Shown: positions 45,707 through 59,335 of the stretch, in pieces
Position numbering within the stretch: position 1 is the first letter of the stretch
Layout: every line of letters begins with the position of its first letter
Assembly (NCBI GenBank): GCA_030770545.1
Contig: CM061109.1
Coordinates: 3,534,001 to 3,598,000 of the forward strand
Source: Macropodus opercularis
Taxonomy: Eukaryota; Chordata; Actinopteri; Anabantiformes; Osphronemidae
Direction: 5' to 3'
DNA: 64,000 bases
Notes under the pieces: generated by a model
The model's input: only the letters and a program-made list of their open reading frames with translations
Databases searched by the model: none
Told to the model about the DNA's origin: nothing
Position numbers and translations under genes: made by a program

Positions 45707-45944
45707 TCATGGTTTAGGGAGTCTAATCAACTTGGCCATGTTACTAGAGAGCAGAGATGCTCCATCCAAGGTGGGATGGACGCCGTCTCTTCTAATCAGC
45801 CCAGGTTTTCCCCAAAAACTGCTCCAATTGTCTACAAAGCCCACATCGTTTGCTGGACACCACCTAGACAGCCAGCGGCGAAGCGACGACAGGCGGCTAA
45901 ACATGTCGTCGCTGGTCACATTGGGGAGGGGTCCAGAGAAAACT
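45707..45944 (-). pseudogene. LINE ORF1 C-terminal fragment (SGNH esterase-like)
   Basis: About 79 codons survive 5' truncation. Residues LSRWCPANDVGFVDNWSSFW and RRDGVHPTLDGASLLSSNM resemble the C-terminal DxxH block of the SGNH-hydrolase (esterase) domain found in ORF1 of L2/CR1-group LINEs. It ends in TGA at 45709-45707. The EN-RT frame follows in the same frame after only that one stop. Confidence 0.75.
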
Positions 45945-46549
45945 ACCAGGGTTGTTGGATGTGATGCAATTGGTGACAAATGCTCCCCACACACTGGAAA
46001 TGGCAGCAAACTTATCAGTCTTTGTTCGATCACCCTGGGTGGACCTGTCATCAAAGCGTAGGTGTCGCATGATGTCTTGGAAGCGGTTTTGCGGCATTGT
46101 TCCAATGATATTTGGGTTTCCCAGGTTTGCTAACCAGCAGTCACGTAGTGATGGAACCTTGGTAAGCCCCCGCAAGATGACAATTGCAATAAATGCCATT
46201 AGTTCAGGGAGGGCCATGAACCAATGAACATGCTCCGTTTCCTGTGCATGTTGAATAGTCCATTCTTGAATGCTATGAAGCATGTCAAGAGTGATGAAAC
46301 ACAGGAAGCTCTGAAGGCGACTCGAGATACTTTTCCTTAGCCGGTCAATCAAGTTCTCTGCTTTTAGCAGCAATCCCTCCCCCACACATACAAACAAGCC
46401 ACCAGCAACCATTCACACACACACCCCCAACCCCCCTGCAGATTGCTCAGGTAATGACCATATTTACACATGAATTGATGCTAATGGTAGCCAAAAGACT
46501 AGCCACTTAGCATCCACTTGGCTAAAGGAGGGTTACAAATCTCTGGGAC

Positions 46550-46738
46550 TTTTCCTCTACACTGTTGCTATTAAAATGTACAATTTATTGATTGGCTACA
46601 ATTAAAAGCTTGTTCTATGTGGGATTTGTTGGGTCTAGTTGTGTAAGGTCTCAAATCTTACTTGTAAAGTGCCTTGAGATAACTGATGTAGTGGATTGGT
46701 GCTATATAAATAAAGTTGATTTGAATTGAATTGAAAAC
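46550..46738 (+). mobile_element. LINE 3' tail fused to the piggyBac end (copy B)
   Basis: Counterpart of 4356-4543, in opposite orientation to the full LINE of the same family just to its left. Confidence 0.8.
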
Positions 46739-47323
46739 TTAATCTATTTTTATTTCACTTTTTATCCTTTATCCTTTCCTCTACATGATCCTGGATGAGA
46801 ATCCTCTGTGTCCCGATCAGTCCTGCGCCTGGACTGTTACTGCAGCTTTAACCTGAGAGCAGATAGCTGAGAAAAGATAGATAACAAAAACACCACATTC
46901 AGTCTGGAACAGCTGAACCTGTCACCAATAACAACCAGCTCCTCCTTTGCTTGGGTTTAAGATTGAGCTAAGATGGTAAATTATTATTACATTATATAAC
47001 ATCAACGAAAAACATCAGACATTTCTCATGGTCAGTCTGTCAAACCTTGTTTCAGTCAGTCAGTCGGGTCTTTATGTCATGAGCTCAGGTTTTATTGTGT
47101 ACGTGAGCTGGGAGGGAGACCTCCTGCTCAGAATGAACTGCAGTTTGGCTACTCGTCCTGCTGAAGGAATCAGCAGTGTCGCTTAGGGGGCCCCCTCCTC
47201 CATGATGGTAGACGCTGGTTCCATGTGTTCACTTAAGTGTAAACTAATGATCTGATTTTCATGGGATCTCTTATCAATTAGTTACCATTAGTCACTAAAG
47301 CAAAGCTTCATGCAATGTTAAAC

Positions 47324-47360
<37 letters not shown>

Positions 47361-47618
47361 CTGTCACACACACTTTCATAGCACTACCTTATTTGTGTTT
47401 TATTGTAACTTCCTGATCTGATATGGTATCTGCTCACTAGACAAAATATTTTCCCAGGCTTCTCGCAGTCACGGTCACTATTTTCCATTTTTCAATCATT
47501 CTATGTAATACTGTTATCTTTAACACAGTCACTCTGCCACCTCTGTTGTTGCTGATAACCTTGCTGAACACTCAGTAGCTGGGTTTGTTGACAGTTTCAG
47601 TGGTTCATATGTTTGCAG
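46739..47618. other. Intergenic sequence with (CA)15
   Basis: Counterpart of 4544-5458. It contains the microsatellite at 47327-47356. No gene seen. Confidence 0.5.
47327..47356. repeat. (CA)15 microsatellite
   Basis: Counterpart of the (CA)46 tract of copy A. Confidence 0.98.
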
Positions 47619-48391
47619 ATTTTGTGTTGGAGAGCGGCCCCATATCAGGACAGGGGCATTCCCTGGTAGATCAAAACAGCAACACCAGTTGGATGTTGAA
47701 GCAGCCTTGGCAAGTAGTACCCATAGCCATGGAGTTAAAAGGCAGTGTGCAATTCCTCAAAGGTTGAATCAGGCATGGCAGTTGTTAATGACACTCAAAG
47801 ATGCTGTTGAGTTGGTTATGTCACCCATCCACACTGATGAAAGCATAGGTCACCTAGATAGGTCCACACAGATTTAACATTGTTTTCCCAGAAGGGAAAT
47901 TGATTCCCAAGCATCATTTTGTCGAGCATTACCCGCAGCTCATTAAAGCATTTGGCCCACTAGTGTTCTTATGGACAATGAGGTTTGAAGCCAAGCACCA
48001 CTTCTTTAAGAAGAGTCAAGAATTCCATTAGAGGTTGTAAATAAGAACATTCAAGAATTTGTATTGCAGAAATGTCCTGGAGAGACAGTTGTTCATTTGA
48101 CAAATAAGGCTGAATATCAGGGGACCTGTTACAGCATTGGCATGATGTTGATATATGGCTCCACTGGTGGGTTGCCCGACTTTGCTGAAATACTGCAAAT
48201 CACCATTGTTCATGACAACTTGGTGTTTGTAGACAGATTGCAAAGTGCATGGTACTGTGAGCATCTTAGATGCTTCAAGTTGGAGGACACTGGCACAGTC
48301 ACAACTCACTGACATAAAGCCACTGTCTGCCTATTCAACGGAAGGCTGTCGAATGGTTTCTCTGAAACACCACATCTACTTGACAAACTAG
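47619..48391 (+). pseudogene. Relic of a multi-copy teleost gene (C-terminal part), copy B
   Basis: Nearly identical to 5459-6231, with the same frameshifts and flanking splice sites. Function unknown. Confidence 0.6.
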
Positions 48392-48770
48392 GTAAAGAAT
48401 CAATTCACAATCATCTTGTGAATTGTTGTTGTGTGACACGTTATCAGGACTCAGAATTGAAATTCATCTAGATAAAGTGCTGTTTGTATTGAAGACTTCT
48501 AATCTATTTAAACCCTGCTTAAATCATAGGCCTTTGTAGGACATGTATTAATAAGAGGTGGAATCAGGTCTTTGGTGTTTTCCTTAGTTTGACTGCACCA
48601 GTTCTTCAACAGTGTTCTTCTGTCCATTTAAAAATCCAGTTTATAAATGTTACTCCTTCAATTTTTCTTTCATGTTTTGTTGTTAAATTCCACAACATTT
48701 CGACCTACTCTGACTCTGAAATACATTATTTGACATAGTATAATTGATTCCTGTTAATTTCCACTTTTAG

Positions 48771-51700
48771 TCTTTTGCAGTTCTGCTTGCCCAAAGATCT
48801 AATGATGTCTGTCACTCAGCTACGTGTTATACTTGAAGAGACTGAAATTCACAAGCTCACCCTTCCAAATGGAATCCTCAACACTGCGGACGAAGTTTTG
48901 GCAGCCGCACAGGCTCATTTTCAACTTCAAGGGGATTATACTATGATGTATATGGACAAAGATTTTGATGACCAGTTTTTACACTAATGTCAACAGATCT
49001 ATTGAAAGACAAAGACACAATCAAGCTAGTGCAAACAGAACCTTCTGTCATTACACTGACTCCCATGAATGAGGCTGCGTGTTCCTTTCCTGCGTCAGTG
49101 GCTCAGACTTTCCAGGATGACAGTTCCTCAGTCACTTCATCTGACACTTGTTGTTGTTGTTCCACAGGTTGTTCCACAGTCACTTCATCTCATTCAGCCC
49201 CCAGAGTATCGATCCCACCCCTGGCCACATAATTTTGCGATACCCACTTTTTCATTTGATGTTGAAATCCTCCTTCAAGAAGGAAATAAGGTTTATGAAT
49301 GTGATGGCTCACTTCTTCAAAATCCAAGTTTGAACTCATGACTATTCAACTACACTGCTTGTCCCACCGGACTTCAAATACAGGCAGTTACAGAAGCTTT
49401 GATTAAAAAACATCCCTGCCTAAAAGAGCCTGGATCCTCAGTTTCAAGCATGTATGGGTGGCAGCAACGTCTTAAATAAAAGACGGCTAATTACCGCTTT
49501 AAAATGAGAAGACGTGATGTACCTTGTCCTGAGCTTGACATAAACTCCTTGAAAAGGAAAACTCCTTTTTTTGCAAGTTTTGCAAATTGCAAGAGGCCAA
49601 AAAGAGCAGAAGTGAACTATCTACCTCCACATCCAAGTGGAGAAACAGCTGAGAGTCTGGAAATGGAGAGACATGACCTTCTTAATGAGGTTAAGAAGAA
49701 GAACAACACAAAGGTGATTCAAGAGAAAATGTCAAAGACATTCTCTTATAGAAGGTTCGAAGTCGTAAGTGGAAGTCCAGCTGCTGATGACTTCAAAGAG
49801 AGGTGGCCTGCTTTGTTTTGTGAAAGTGGGGTAGGTGAATCTTTAAAATTATAAAAATATTATGTGCTTTTCTGAGAACTAACATTATTTGATATTACAG
49901 TACAGTATATACAGTAAAGCACATTCCTGTTAAAGTAAGTTAAGTTAAAGCCAAATTAATAATCTTTATTTGGAGTTGATGATTGTAAATAGTTTATATC
50001 CATGTCATAAATTGTACTTTAGCTCTCGACCATTAGCCCATTTTCTAAAGTTGTACATTCTGTTTTTTCAGGAGAATGACCACAATATCTCTGGAGCAGA
50101 CCTTCATGTACAACCTAGATAAGTATACACCAAAACTTACTGCCCTGATGAAAGCCAAGGGAGGTGTTTTGGGACCAAGTTGAGGCCCTTCTTGGACAGG
50201 CTGAGTGGGGTATGTCCTGAATGTGGTAGCTTCTGTCTGTCTCTATATATTCCATTTTTCTATTTGCTTGAATTGCTGCTCTGTTTGATTTTGAATTTTC
50301 TTCTGTATGAGTAATGATCCACTGTGGTTCTTTCAACAGATGCAAAGCAGTCAGATGAGACGTGACGCTGTTATCCGCAGCCTTATATTATATCTTGGTG
50401 AGAAAGAAGAGGAGCTTTTTGAAGATTGCACGGTAATGCATGAAAATGTTCCTGTTCTTTTCCCCTCATTCGTTTGGATCGTCTGCCAGGGTCCAGTCCT
50501 GCTCCGGTCCGTGATCAACACAACTGTAGTAGAAAAAGTTCATGCATATAAAGATATTTGTAGCGGAATATATATATTTAGCACATATGCATTTAGTTCA
50601 GGCTAAAGGGTTTAGAAAAGAGTAGAACAGGTAGAACAGGTCCTGTCTAGGCTGTGCAGGCTTACTGGCCTTGGGTCCGAAGACAATCTGGCTTTTAGAC
50701 AAAACAGTCTGAGCTGTTGAACAAAGGAATTTGGACAAACAATTCTTGGTATGAAATCTTCACATTTTGACGCATGTTCAGGGTTTAAAACCACCTCTCT
50801 AGAAGGAGACGGGGGAGATGTGAGCTGTGCTGGGCTGGGAGACACAGCCAGCGTCTCCCAGCCTGGGCTCCGTCCTTCCCCACACGCGTCTGTGAGCATC
50901 TCCCGCAGGAGAGAGAGGTGACTTTGTTTTCCTGTCTGCATATTTTCTCATCTCACCACTGAAAATAAATTCATGTTTGATTATTTGAACCTAATGCTGC
51001 CTCGGCTTGAATTCCTCTGAGTTGGGACATCTCTGACCACTACACAAGCAGGAGCAAGTAACCAAATCATCCGGTCCCTGAAACAAAACGAGCCACATTG
51101 TTTACTCGAAATGAGGACGATCCTCCTCATTTCTTCCTTACTGATATTTACTGGTATTTACTGGTATTTACCACTGCTTCAGATTCAACCATTTGCACAC
51201 ACAAACACTCACAATCAGGTTAGGTTGACACACCGGGGGGCATCTTGGAGATTCAATGTCTGGCCCAATGACACTTTCATTGTAATCTGGATTTATCAAG
51301 TCGTAGATTTTCCTAGGCTACATTAAACTGGCAAGAGGCACAGTCTGTAGCTGAGAGCAACATTAAATCCACATTTTTGCAAGGGCTACAGTTTGTGTTG
51401 TGGATCTAGCTTGTCCCATGATTTAAGACTGATTCACTGGTAATGTACAGGTGTTTTCCTTGTTCATTATGCATTATCAACTAAGTTACTTATCAATATA
51501 AGACTTAATTTGTGGTATTTTGTATGCAGGAGGACAGACGCAGCGATGCCTCTCACCACATCCTTAGGATCCTGGTCGTCCATAGAGGAGATGGAGAGGA
51601 TCCAGTGGACGTATCAATAATTCTGGAAGGCAAGGGGATGCTTACAGGATGCAGCAGCACTGCTACAGCTTGTTCACTACTTATGGGGCTAATTTATACC

Positions 51701-51826
51701 CTCAACCTTGCCTACCCCCCTGTACTGCGTTATACCTTTGAGGTGTTTCAGAAACTTTTTCTGGAACTGGACATGATTAAACTTTCTCCAAAAGTACAAG
51801 CTCTTAAGCTTAAGCTGTTAACTTAA
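48771..51826 (+). pseudogene. Relic of a second multi-copy teleost gene (copy B, more complete)
   Basis: It keeps a 5' exon missing from copy A: after the acceptor CCACTTTTAG at 48770, a frame to 48987 reads LRVILEETEIHKLTLPNGI and then FQLQGDYTMMYMDKDFDDQF. Further exons follow as in copy A, including a 116-codon frame at 49504-49854 that also keeps sequence (FFASFANCKRPKRA) altered in copy A. The last exon ends at 51826. Frame breaks after DDQF and elsewhere mark it as a relic. Confidence 0.6.
50833..50863. other. Perfect 11-bp inverted repeat (copy B)
   Basis: Same hairpin as 8102-8132, unchanged. Confidence 0.85.
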
Positions 51827-53270
51827 ATGACAGTACTGAACTGTTCAACAGTACTGTCAACGTTTGTCTTTTAGGTGAATTTTAGTTTCTGTGATTGATG
51901 TTTGTGGCCATGCTAACATTTTATCTGTAACTGTTAATGCTTTTAAGGTAAGGCTATTCTAGATCAAAACTTTGAGTAGTGGTGGTAATGTTGGTGGCTG
52001 GATTTAGCTTAACATGAACTTTTATTTTGTACATTTGTGGCATTTCTTTCTGTTTTATTATTTTATTTTGACATGCAAAATTAGCCTTAGCCTCTGTTAT
52101 TTTGCATCACAGAACAGTAAAACGCTCAGGGTAGATTTAAGTTATTCTTCATTTTAGAATAAAGCAAATTAAAACTTGCTTTGGTGACTGAGATGGCAAA
52201 GGGCTACTGAAAATCTTTGTATCTGTGTCTTGAAATGAACCGTGTTTAGAAAATACAATGTTTAATTATATTCTATTTTGTGATTTGTGATCAATGTTTA
52301 TGAAAAAATAAAGATTGATTTTGCAATGTAGTACATTTGGTAACATTTACATAACTATAGTGAGTAAAACAACATCATACAAGTAAATAAATTTAACAGT
52401 CAATTAAAAAACAATATAATAAAATGTACTCAACTATTAGAACAAGATTTACTTAATATTTTCTTGCTCATGAGGAGCCTGTGGAAAAAAATAAGTGATT
52501 TTAATAAAAGTAAATCATTACTTAAGTAAAATTAGGTAATATTTAATTTGCCTTTTCAATTGTGTTAAGATTAGTAGCAAGTACATTTAACTTTATTCTG
52601 GCAGGTAAGCTGTACTTAATATTTTGGCAGTAAAATGTACTTACAAAGCATAAGCGCAGGATTTTAAGGATTTAATCAAGTAAATCCTACAAATTAGTAA
52701 ATTTTATTTTAGTGTATAATCTGACAATGCTGTCTCTTCAAACAGTTCCAGTGGCACAAGACCAGGTTGTATGGCCAACGTTCTCACAAGTTTTTAACTA
52801 TACAAGGACCCCCTGCTAACTGCCATTCAATATTCCAGCTAGAAACACGACACTGTCCCTGTTTAGATCCACTCATCAGCCTCGTACAAGCTTTTGCCAA
52901 ATACACAGCCATAGATGATGAGACGAGACAATTATTGCAAATATTCCCACCATACACGGTATCATATACAATCACATGCATATGGACATTCCCAACATCA
53001 GCAGGACACTTATTCATCCTGTGTGGACTGGTTTTGTGATAATATGCAACCTGCATCACTTCCTCTGAATACTACTCAAGCAGATCCAGTTGAAGCCCCA
53101 CTCAATGATGCAAACATCACACATTCTGACACATAAAACACCTAAACATTCTGTGGGCCACTCAGGTCTGAACTCCTGACGTGGCCAAACCTAATTTTGA
53201 ACAAGAAACAAGCCCCTAACTTACTTAGTTGAGACACTTTGCCCGCATCAGAGGCTTATGTTGAGCCTTT
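51827..53270 (+). other. AT-rich 3' flank (copy B); no gene seen
   Basis: Counterpart of 9096-10500, with the AATAAA conserved near 52308. Confidence 0.4.
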
Positions 53271-55600
53271 TGCGTCCAGCTGCAGGTGGTGGTTGCTCCT
53301 TCCATTTTAAAATGGAAGGAGCAAAGAAATGTCAGCTCAAAAGTGAAGAAAATGACACAAAGCCAACAGGACTAGAAACAGACACGCAGCCGCCACCACA
53401 TGTTTACATGTAGCAACGTGAACAGTTTACACTGTTGTCAGATAGAGAACTAGCAGGTCACGTTCACGGAGCTTTCACCCTTGAGATGCAGAAGAACACG
53501 ACAGATAGAGCACACACAGGAATGATGATACTCCCCAGTGCCCACAAACCCGCAGTTAGGGAAAGGACCAAAGAGCAGACAAGAAATATAACTCCAGGAT
53601 ATCCAGATTTATCACTAGGAGATAAGGGACAAAGATGAGCAGACATTACAATGTACAGATCTGAGAGGAGAGAAACAGATTGTGTATGAGCAGCACTGAG
53701 CTATATGGCTCCACTGCTGAGTAAAGCAGCCCAACAGCAGCACAGATATGTGCCGTGGAATTTCATGGATATGACAGGACTGGTGAACCGTCTTCCAGCT
53801 TTAGCTGATGGAGCTGACTAGGAGAACCGAGAAAGCTCAAGAACCAACTCTTTCTTTCTACTGCACCATGATGCGTGATGGCGATCAGAGTCCACGGACT
53901 AGGAACATCAAGGATGGATTCAAGTTCCAGGCTCAGCACCACACGTCGCTCTCATCATAGGGTTAAGAGATGCAACAGAAAGAATACAACCTACCACACG
54001 AGGATTAATGGACCAAGGGAGTAATGATCAAAACTAGGAGTATGTGCAACACCCCAATCTTTCCAAAGAAAACCAAACATCAATGACTATAAGTTAGATC
54101 AACACTCATTAATGCAATAGTACAGGAATAACATCTTACTGCACCAGACCCACACACACTGCTGTCCAACATTCCTCCAGGAATGGGCTGGTATACTGTG
54201 ATCTTCATCATCTAGATATTCAATCCACAACACTGATGTATGTGGTCTATGATGGCATTTTGATCTGCTCAAAAAGTAAAAAGCAGTGTGAAAGACTCAA
54301 CTGCAGTATTTAAGGCCTTAGCAGCTGGACGTCATAAGCTCAGTAAAAGCAAGCTGCAGTTCTGTCAGAAAACTGTAGAGTCGTTGGGACGGCAGCTTAG
54401 TGGTGAAAAGAGGCTTATAGCACCTTCTCAGGTAGAAGCTGTTATAAAAGCTCCCCAACCACTAACTCTGGGACAGAAGTTGTCATTTTTGGGGATGGCT
54501 GGTTACAGCAGACCCTGGATATGTGACTATGCTATGACAGCAGCTCCTTTATGAAACATGAAAAGAGCAGCTGGACAAATAATCGTTCAGCCCCACTTGT
54601 GTGGACAGAAGAAGCTAAAGGAGCATTTCAGAAAAAAAGACCTGCAGACTGCTCCAGCTTTAGCCAATCCTGACTATACGACACCATTTCACCTTTATGT
54701 GGCTGAAAGACAAAACTGTGCTGATGCAAGACTCCCCCACAGGGAAACAGCCCATAGCCTGTTACAGCACTAAGCTTGATAACACTGAGGAGGGACTGAC
54801 TCCCTGCTGCCAGAGATTGGCAGCAGCAGCAGCATTTACCCATAAGTAAGCATCAGTTCTAACAGTGGGACACCCTGTGACATTGTATGTATCTCACCAA
54901 CTGCATGCTATGCTAACTAGTCCTTGATTTGTTGTTACACAGGCCAGAAGGACTGGTTATGAAGTGTTACTATCAGGACAAGAACAAACTGTGCAGCGGT
55001 GCAACACAATAAATCCCACACGACTGCACACAAGAAACACACACATTCATGCAAGTATGAGAGAATTTGTACAACCAACCGATTCCATCAGATTCATTTT
55101 GTTTGTGGATGAGTCGTGCGTATGAAACAGGAAGGCATGCAGCACGTGGGGCATTTTATAAAGTACAGCTTAGATCAGCCATGTTCAGCACAACTTGCTG
55201 ATATTAGGGCCAAACAGACACAATCTATCCAGACAGTGCATATGGCTATGGAGTGTGTCACATATGGATTTATCCATGCGGCTGGCTCACCTGTAGTGCA
55301 TGGAGAAGCTGTGGCACAATTGATTCTCAAGTGCAGCTACCAAAAGAGTTAGAGGGAAAGATTCCTGTTTGTAGTAGTGCAGGTTTAGTAGATGGATGGA
55401 AGCTTGTCCAACAGCTGAACCAGACCACAAAGCAGCAGCTAAGTTTTTGTATGCAGTGTTTCCCAGATTTGACAATGCCAGATACTATATCATCAGACAA
55501 GGGTCCTCACTTTCTGTCAAGTGTGATAAGAGAAATGTTTCATATCCCAGGAGCAGCAGGTGATGGGCCCTCAGTCAGATCCTGGTCACCCTGCTCTTGA
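53271..55600 (+). pseudogene. Endogenous retrovirus-like gag-pol relic (copy B)
   Basis: It retains about 545 bp absent from copy A (53274-53820). There, residues WNFMDMTGLVNRLPALADGA resemble a retroviral Gag capsid segment. The pol part (54288-54554) is continuous through FLGMAGYSRPWICDYAM because the LINE fragment of copy A is absent. An integrase-like block sits near 55450-55540. Many stops and frameshifts are present and no LTRs are recognised. Old and non-functional. Confidence 0.6.
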
Positions 55601-56430
55601 CAACCTTGATGTACCTCCACGTACACCTGTCTGGGGACAAGACCTGTTGGAGGAGGAGAATGTTTCCTATCTTTTCCCTCTGTTCTGTTTGTCTTTGTTG
55701 TGCTAACCCTCTCAGGTTTAGCAAGACTCTCTCTACGTCCTTTTCTGCTCCTACGTCAGATATTCTTGAAATATTTCCTATTGTGCATCCTCAGTAGAAA
55801 TTATTATTGTTACTTTTTTTATTATAGTTAATTTAAATATCATGATTTTTTACTTGTGCAGAAGACAACACCTTGTATTGTTAAAACTACCAGCTAAGAG
55901 CAACAGACATTTCCATTTTTGTGCTTTACATGGGAAAACATCAACCAATACACCGTGGACACAGAACGACTTTGATTTGTTTTCACATGTATTTTTCAAA
56001 ATATGTGTAACCCTATGGAAGAAATCTGGGCCATAAGTCTTCAAAAAATTAACTCCCAAACGAAAACAAGCTATTTGAACCAAAACTATGAAAAACTGTA
56101 ACCAAAGTTTCTCAATTCAAATATGAGTAAATTATTATTAAAATAAACGTTATATTTAAAATTGGATGCTATATCTTTATTGATACATAACACCCATCAC
56201 TGTAATAAAACTGTAATAAAAAGGCAAATAAAACTTCTGCCTGGCCGCAGTTGTCAGTTTGCATAAAGACTGCAAAACAATTTAACTGGTATCAACTTGG
56301 CTGCTACTGAATCTACAGAACTGGCCTCTATAGGGTTCAATGTTCCTCCCTAGCGCTCAGCGCCATCTACTGGCCCATGTAGCTGATTGCTCTAACAAGC
56401 ACATCATTTACAATCCTCAAAACCTTGAGG

Positions 56431-56463
<33 letters not shown>

Positions 56464-58529
56464 GTGTGACTTATTTTCACTTTTCTCTCCTGAATTGCAC
56501 CATGAACCTCTCATAATGACTTTTACCTACTTTTATTGCATTACCTCTATTTACACATAGTTACATTTAAATGCGAGTTTCAGACAGAAAGTCAGTGTCT
56601 GGCAGAACTACAAAAAATCCCAAACATCTAAAACATGCAGAGAAACTCCACATCTGCTGTTTTTGTAGCTTTATACATCAAAGATATATCAAAACTCTTT
56701 ATGAGCATGACATTTCTTATCTAGTAAACTCCTAAATCGAAACATATCAGCTAAACACAGCTGTGAGATAAATGTGGAGCACTTTGTTTTTCTGAACTGT
56801 CGTAAAGTGAAGAGGAGAGTGAAAACAAAACTTCTACCAACCTCTAAGTATCTGCATATGAAGCCGTACTTGTTTAGGTAATAGATCAGCTCCCACCACT
56901 GCCTGTTTTCTGCAGTGAAAGCAAGATTCAGTGGCGAACTGCTAACATCACCTGGTGGTGTTAATGTGCAAGTATCAGCTACACAACCAGCTGCTACTCT
57001 TGGACAACTTGCTGTGTTTTGGCACCTGTGGATCGGTTTAGGCTGACGCTGAAGCAATTTATTATTGGTTATTTTAACTAGCATTAAAATAAGCAGATGT
57101 TTTTAATGTTGTGGCTGTTTCTCTGATGTCATTGGTTGTCATGACATAACTAGACTAGAACCATAAATACCACATCAGGTCTTACACAGAGTACTTATAA
57201 TTAATCTAAATACCAGACAGGACATGATGCAATTAACAATTAACAGGCTTGTGCATTGGATTCAAATGGAAAATGTTTATTTCACCTAACATTAAACCAC
57301 AAGTCTTTTCAAGTCAAGTGAAATTGTTGCAGTTTGCCATGACACTGCTCATGTACTGACACTCACGCATTACACAGTTTCATGGAAAATCGAAGGCACG
57401 ATGAAGAATCTGAATCATGAAGGCAAACAATGCTCTGCCGTGTTTCAGGTGGAGGTGATCTGTTGTGCGGTATCACGATAGCTGGAGACGATGAACCCAA
57501 CGCAGCATGTCCTGGATGGGAAGAGGTCACACAAAAAAAACATTCACCCATCAGGGGGCAGTCTTCACTGACAGATGGTGTGATCTCAGTAGAAGTGCAC
57601 AGTTTGACATGATACATGTTGCTTGCTATTACCAAACAGTGATATACATCACTGACAGGTTTATAAAGCTTCCATCAACATCTATACTTGGGTTAGCAGA
57701 TTTGGCTTTTTTTGATCCATTTCTCTTTGCTCCAACTCCTGGATTCTGGGGAGAGTATTTAAAGTTTTAACTTACCCGCAGTAAAAGCTCCCTCACAGTC
57801 TTGAAATGTTTCTACGTGGGACAATGAGTCATAAGCATGAGAGAGAAGATTCCAACAGGATGTGGGATGAGAATGAAGCTATGATTAAAAGTACTTATAC
57901 TTTCTGAAAGGTCTAGAAAAATTCTGTATTTACTGTCTAAATTAATCAAATCCTGCATCTCTGGTGGCGTGGTGGTGCATCAACCTATGACACAGGTAGT
58001 TTGCACATTTAGGAAGGTTCAATCTGTGGCACTTCTGTTCTCCAGCCAGCTGAGGCAATGTCTCTTGGGACTTTGTAGCTGGTTCATGGAACACAGGTGT
58101 CATTTCATGTTTCTGATTAATCAGGTTGAATTCTGGTTAGTCAGCGTCTTGCTTTGTATTCTGGTTATTAGAGACCATCTTGCTCTGTACTTAGTCAGGT
58201 AGGATTTTGTTTTATAGACTAATTGTTATTGTATTTATCCTCATAGCGAGTGACTATAGTTAGTTGTTAGTTGCTAGTTGTTTGTTTATTAAAGACAATA
58301 TTCCTGTTGAATCACAACCAGCCTTCCAGTGTCTGCTTTCTTGTTTGTCACACATTCGCAGGTTTTGGAGTAGCGTATATTCCTATTCAGATGATGTCTT
58401 TTTGGTTAAAATGCTTCTGTCCCAGCATTTTAAATATGTCAAGTTAAACTTTTTTATCTAAAAATGAATTGAATTTCACTAAATTTAAAACTTATACTGC
58501 ATGAAAATGATCACTGAAAAAGACAATAA
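55601..58529. other. Mostly non-coding stretch (copy B)
   Basis: Counterpart of 13070-16030. It contains an (AC)14 tract at 56433-56461 and the unassigned minus-strand frame 56689-57084. Relative to copy A, short deletions lie near 55772 and 57890. Confidence 0.4.
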
Positions 58530-59335
58530 AACTGAAAAGCTGACGTGGCCTTTTCTAGGGATAACAGTAAGTATCACAGCAACAAATTGGTGTCATGGAT
58601 CACATTAAAAATACAACTTCGAATGTACAACAGATGAAGAAATGCACAATTATAATAAGAAGAACTTGATGTTTGATACTGACAGGTACTGACACCAATG
58701 ATGTAAAAATGAAATCCAGGCAGGGGACCACAGTGATGGCCCTACTTCTTTACCTGATTATTAACATCCCATTGAAAGGAAGAGACATCTCAGTCTCAAC
58801 TGCCACTGCAGGAGTCTGCTTGTGTGTCACCTGGAATTGTGAGTCAAATGTCTGTCACCTGGAATTCAGTGGAAAAACAAAAACACAACAGATAGAGACC
58901 ATATCTTTACAGATTAAGAAGCTGTAAGTAAGTATCAGCATCAATAGGTGCTTAAAATGTCCTCATCTGCCTGAGCATGTTTTTCCATCCTGTCTACTGT
59001 AGTGAGTAGGTGTGGAACCTCAACTACCTACTCAATACCCTTCAGACAACTTCACCTGGATGAATGAGAATCTCCACAGACAACTACAGACATTGTTTCT
59101 ACCATAGCCCCAAGTACAAACCAGAGCACGTTGCTAACTTGTAACACATTCAGGCATAAGTTAATAAATAAAGGCAAAACAAGATATACACTTCATTTAA
59201 TATAGTATTTGACAAGTAAATTTTGCTCCTAAATTGTTATTAATTATCTACTATAGTTCTGTGGAAACAGAAATTCGAAACACTAATTCGAGCATGGCCT
59301 CAGTCAGGTATCATCAATTGTGTTTATAATAATAA
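58530..59335 (-). repeat. Right arm: inverted partial copy of the left arm (copy B)
   Basis: Counterpart of 16030-16836, including the palindrome (with one mismatch), and cut by the Gypsy LTR at the same base. Confidence 0.85.
58754..58830 (-). CDS. 77-nt putative coding exon of the right arm (copy B)
   Basis: Same exon as 16255-16331, unchanged in length, splice sites and frame. Confidence 0.5.

Larger units (their letters stand above)
42005..45944 (-). mobile_element. L2/CR1-group LINE retrotransposon, only in copy B
   Basis: On the minus strand: a 5'-truncated ORF1 tail, the EN-RT ORF, a 0.6-kb 3' UTR and a tail reading TTGAATTGAAATTGAAAAAA. It is flanked by ACCA at 42001-42004 and 45945-45948, a 4-bp target duplication; copy A has a single ACCA at 3751-3754. 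The EN-RT frame is intact, so the insertion looks young. The exact clade (L2/Maui-like or Rex1-like) needs a tree. Confidence 0.9.
40712..46550 (-). mobile_element. Decayed piggyBac element (copy B), split by a LINE
   Basis: Same TTAACACTAGAAGTCCC left end and transposase pieces as copy A. The 3.94-kb LINE interrupts it after the sequence equivalent to position 3754. The shared lesions (frame break after TVDEL, the in-frame TGA before the Cys-rich tail) show that it was dead before the duplication. Confidence 0.85.
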
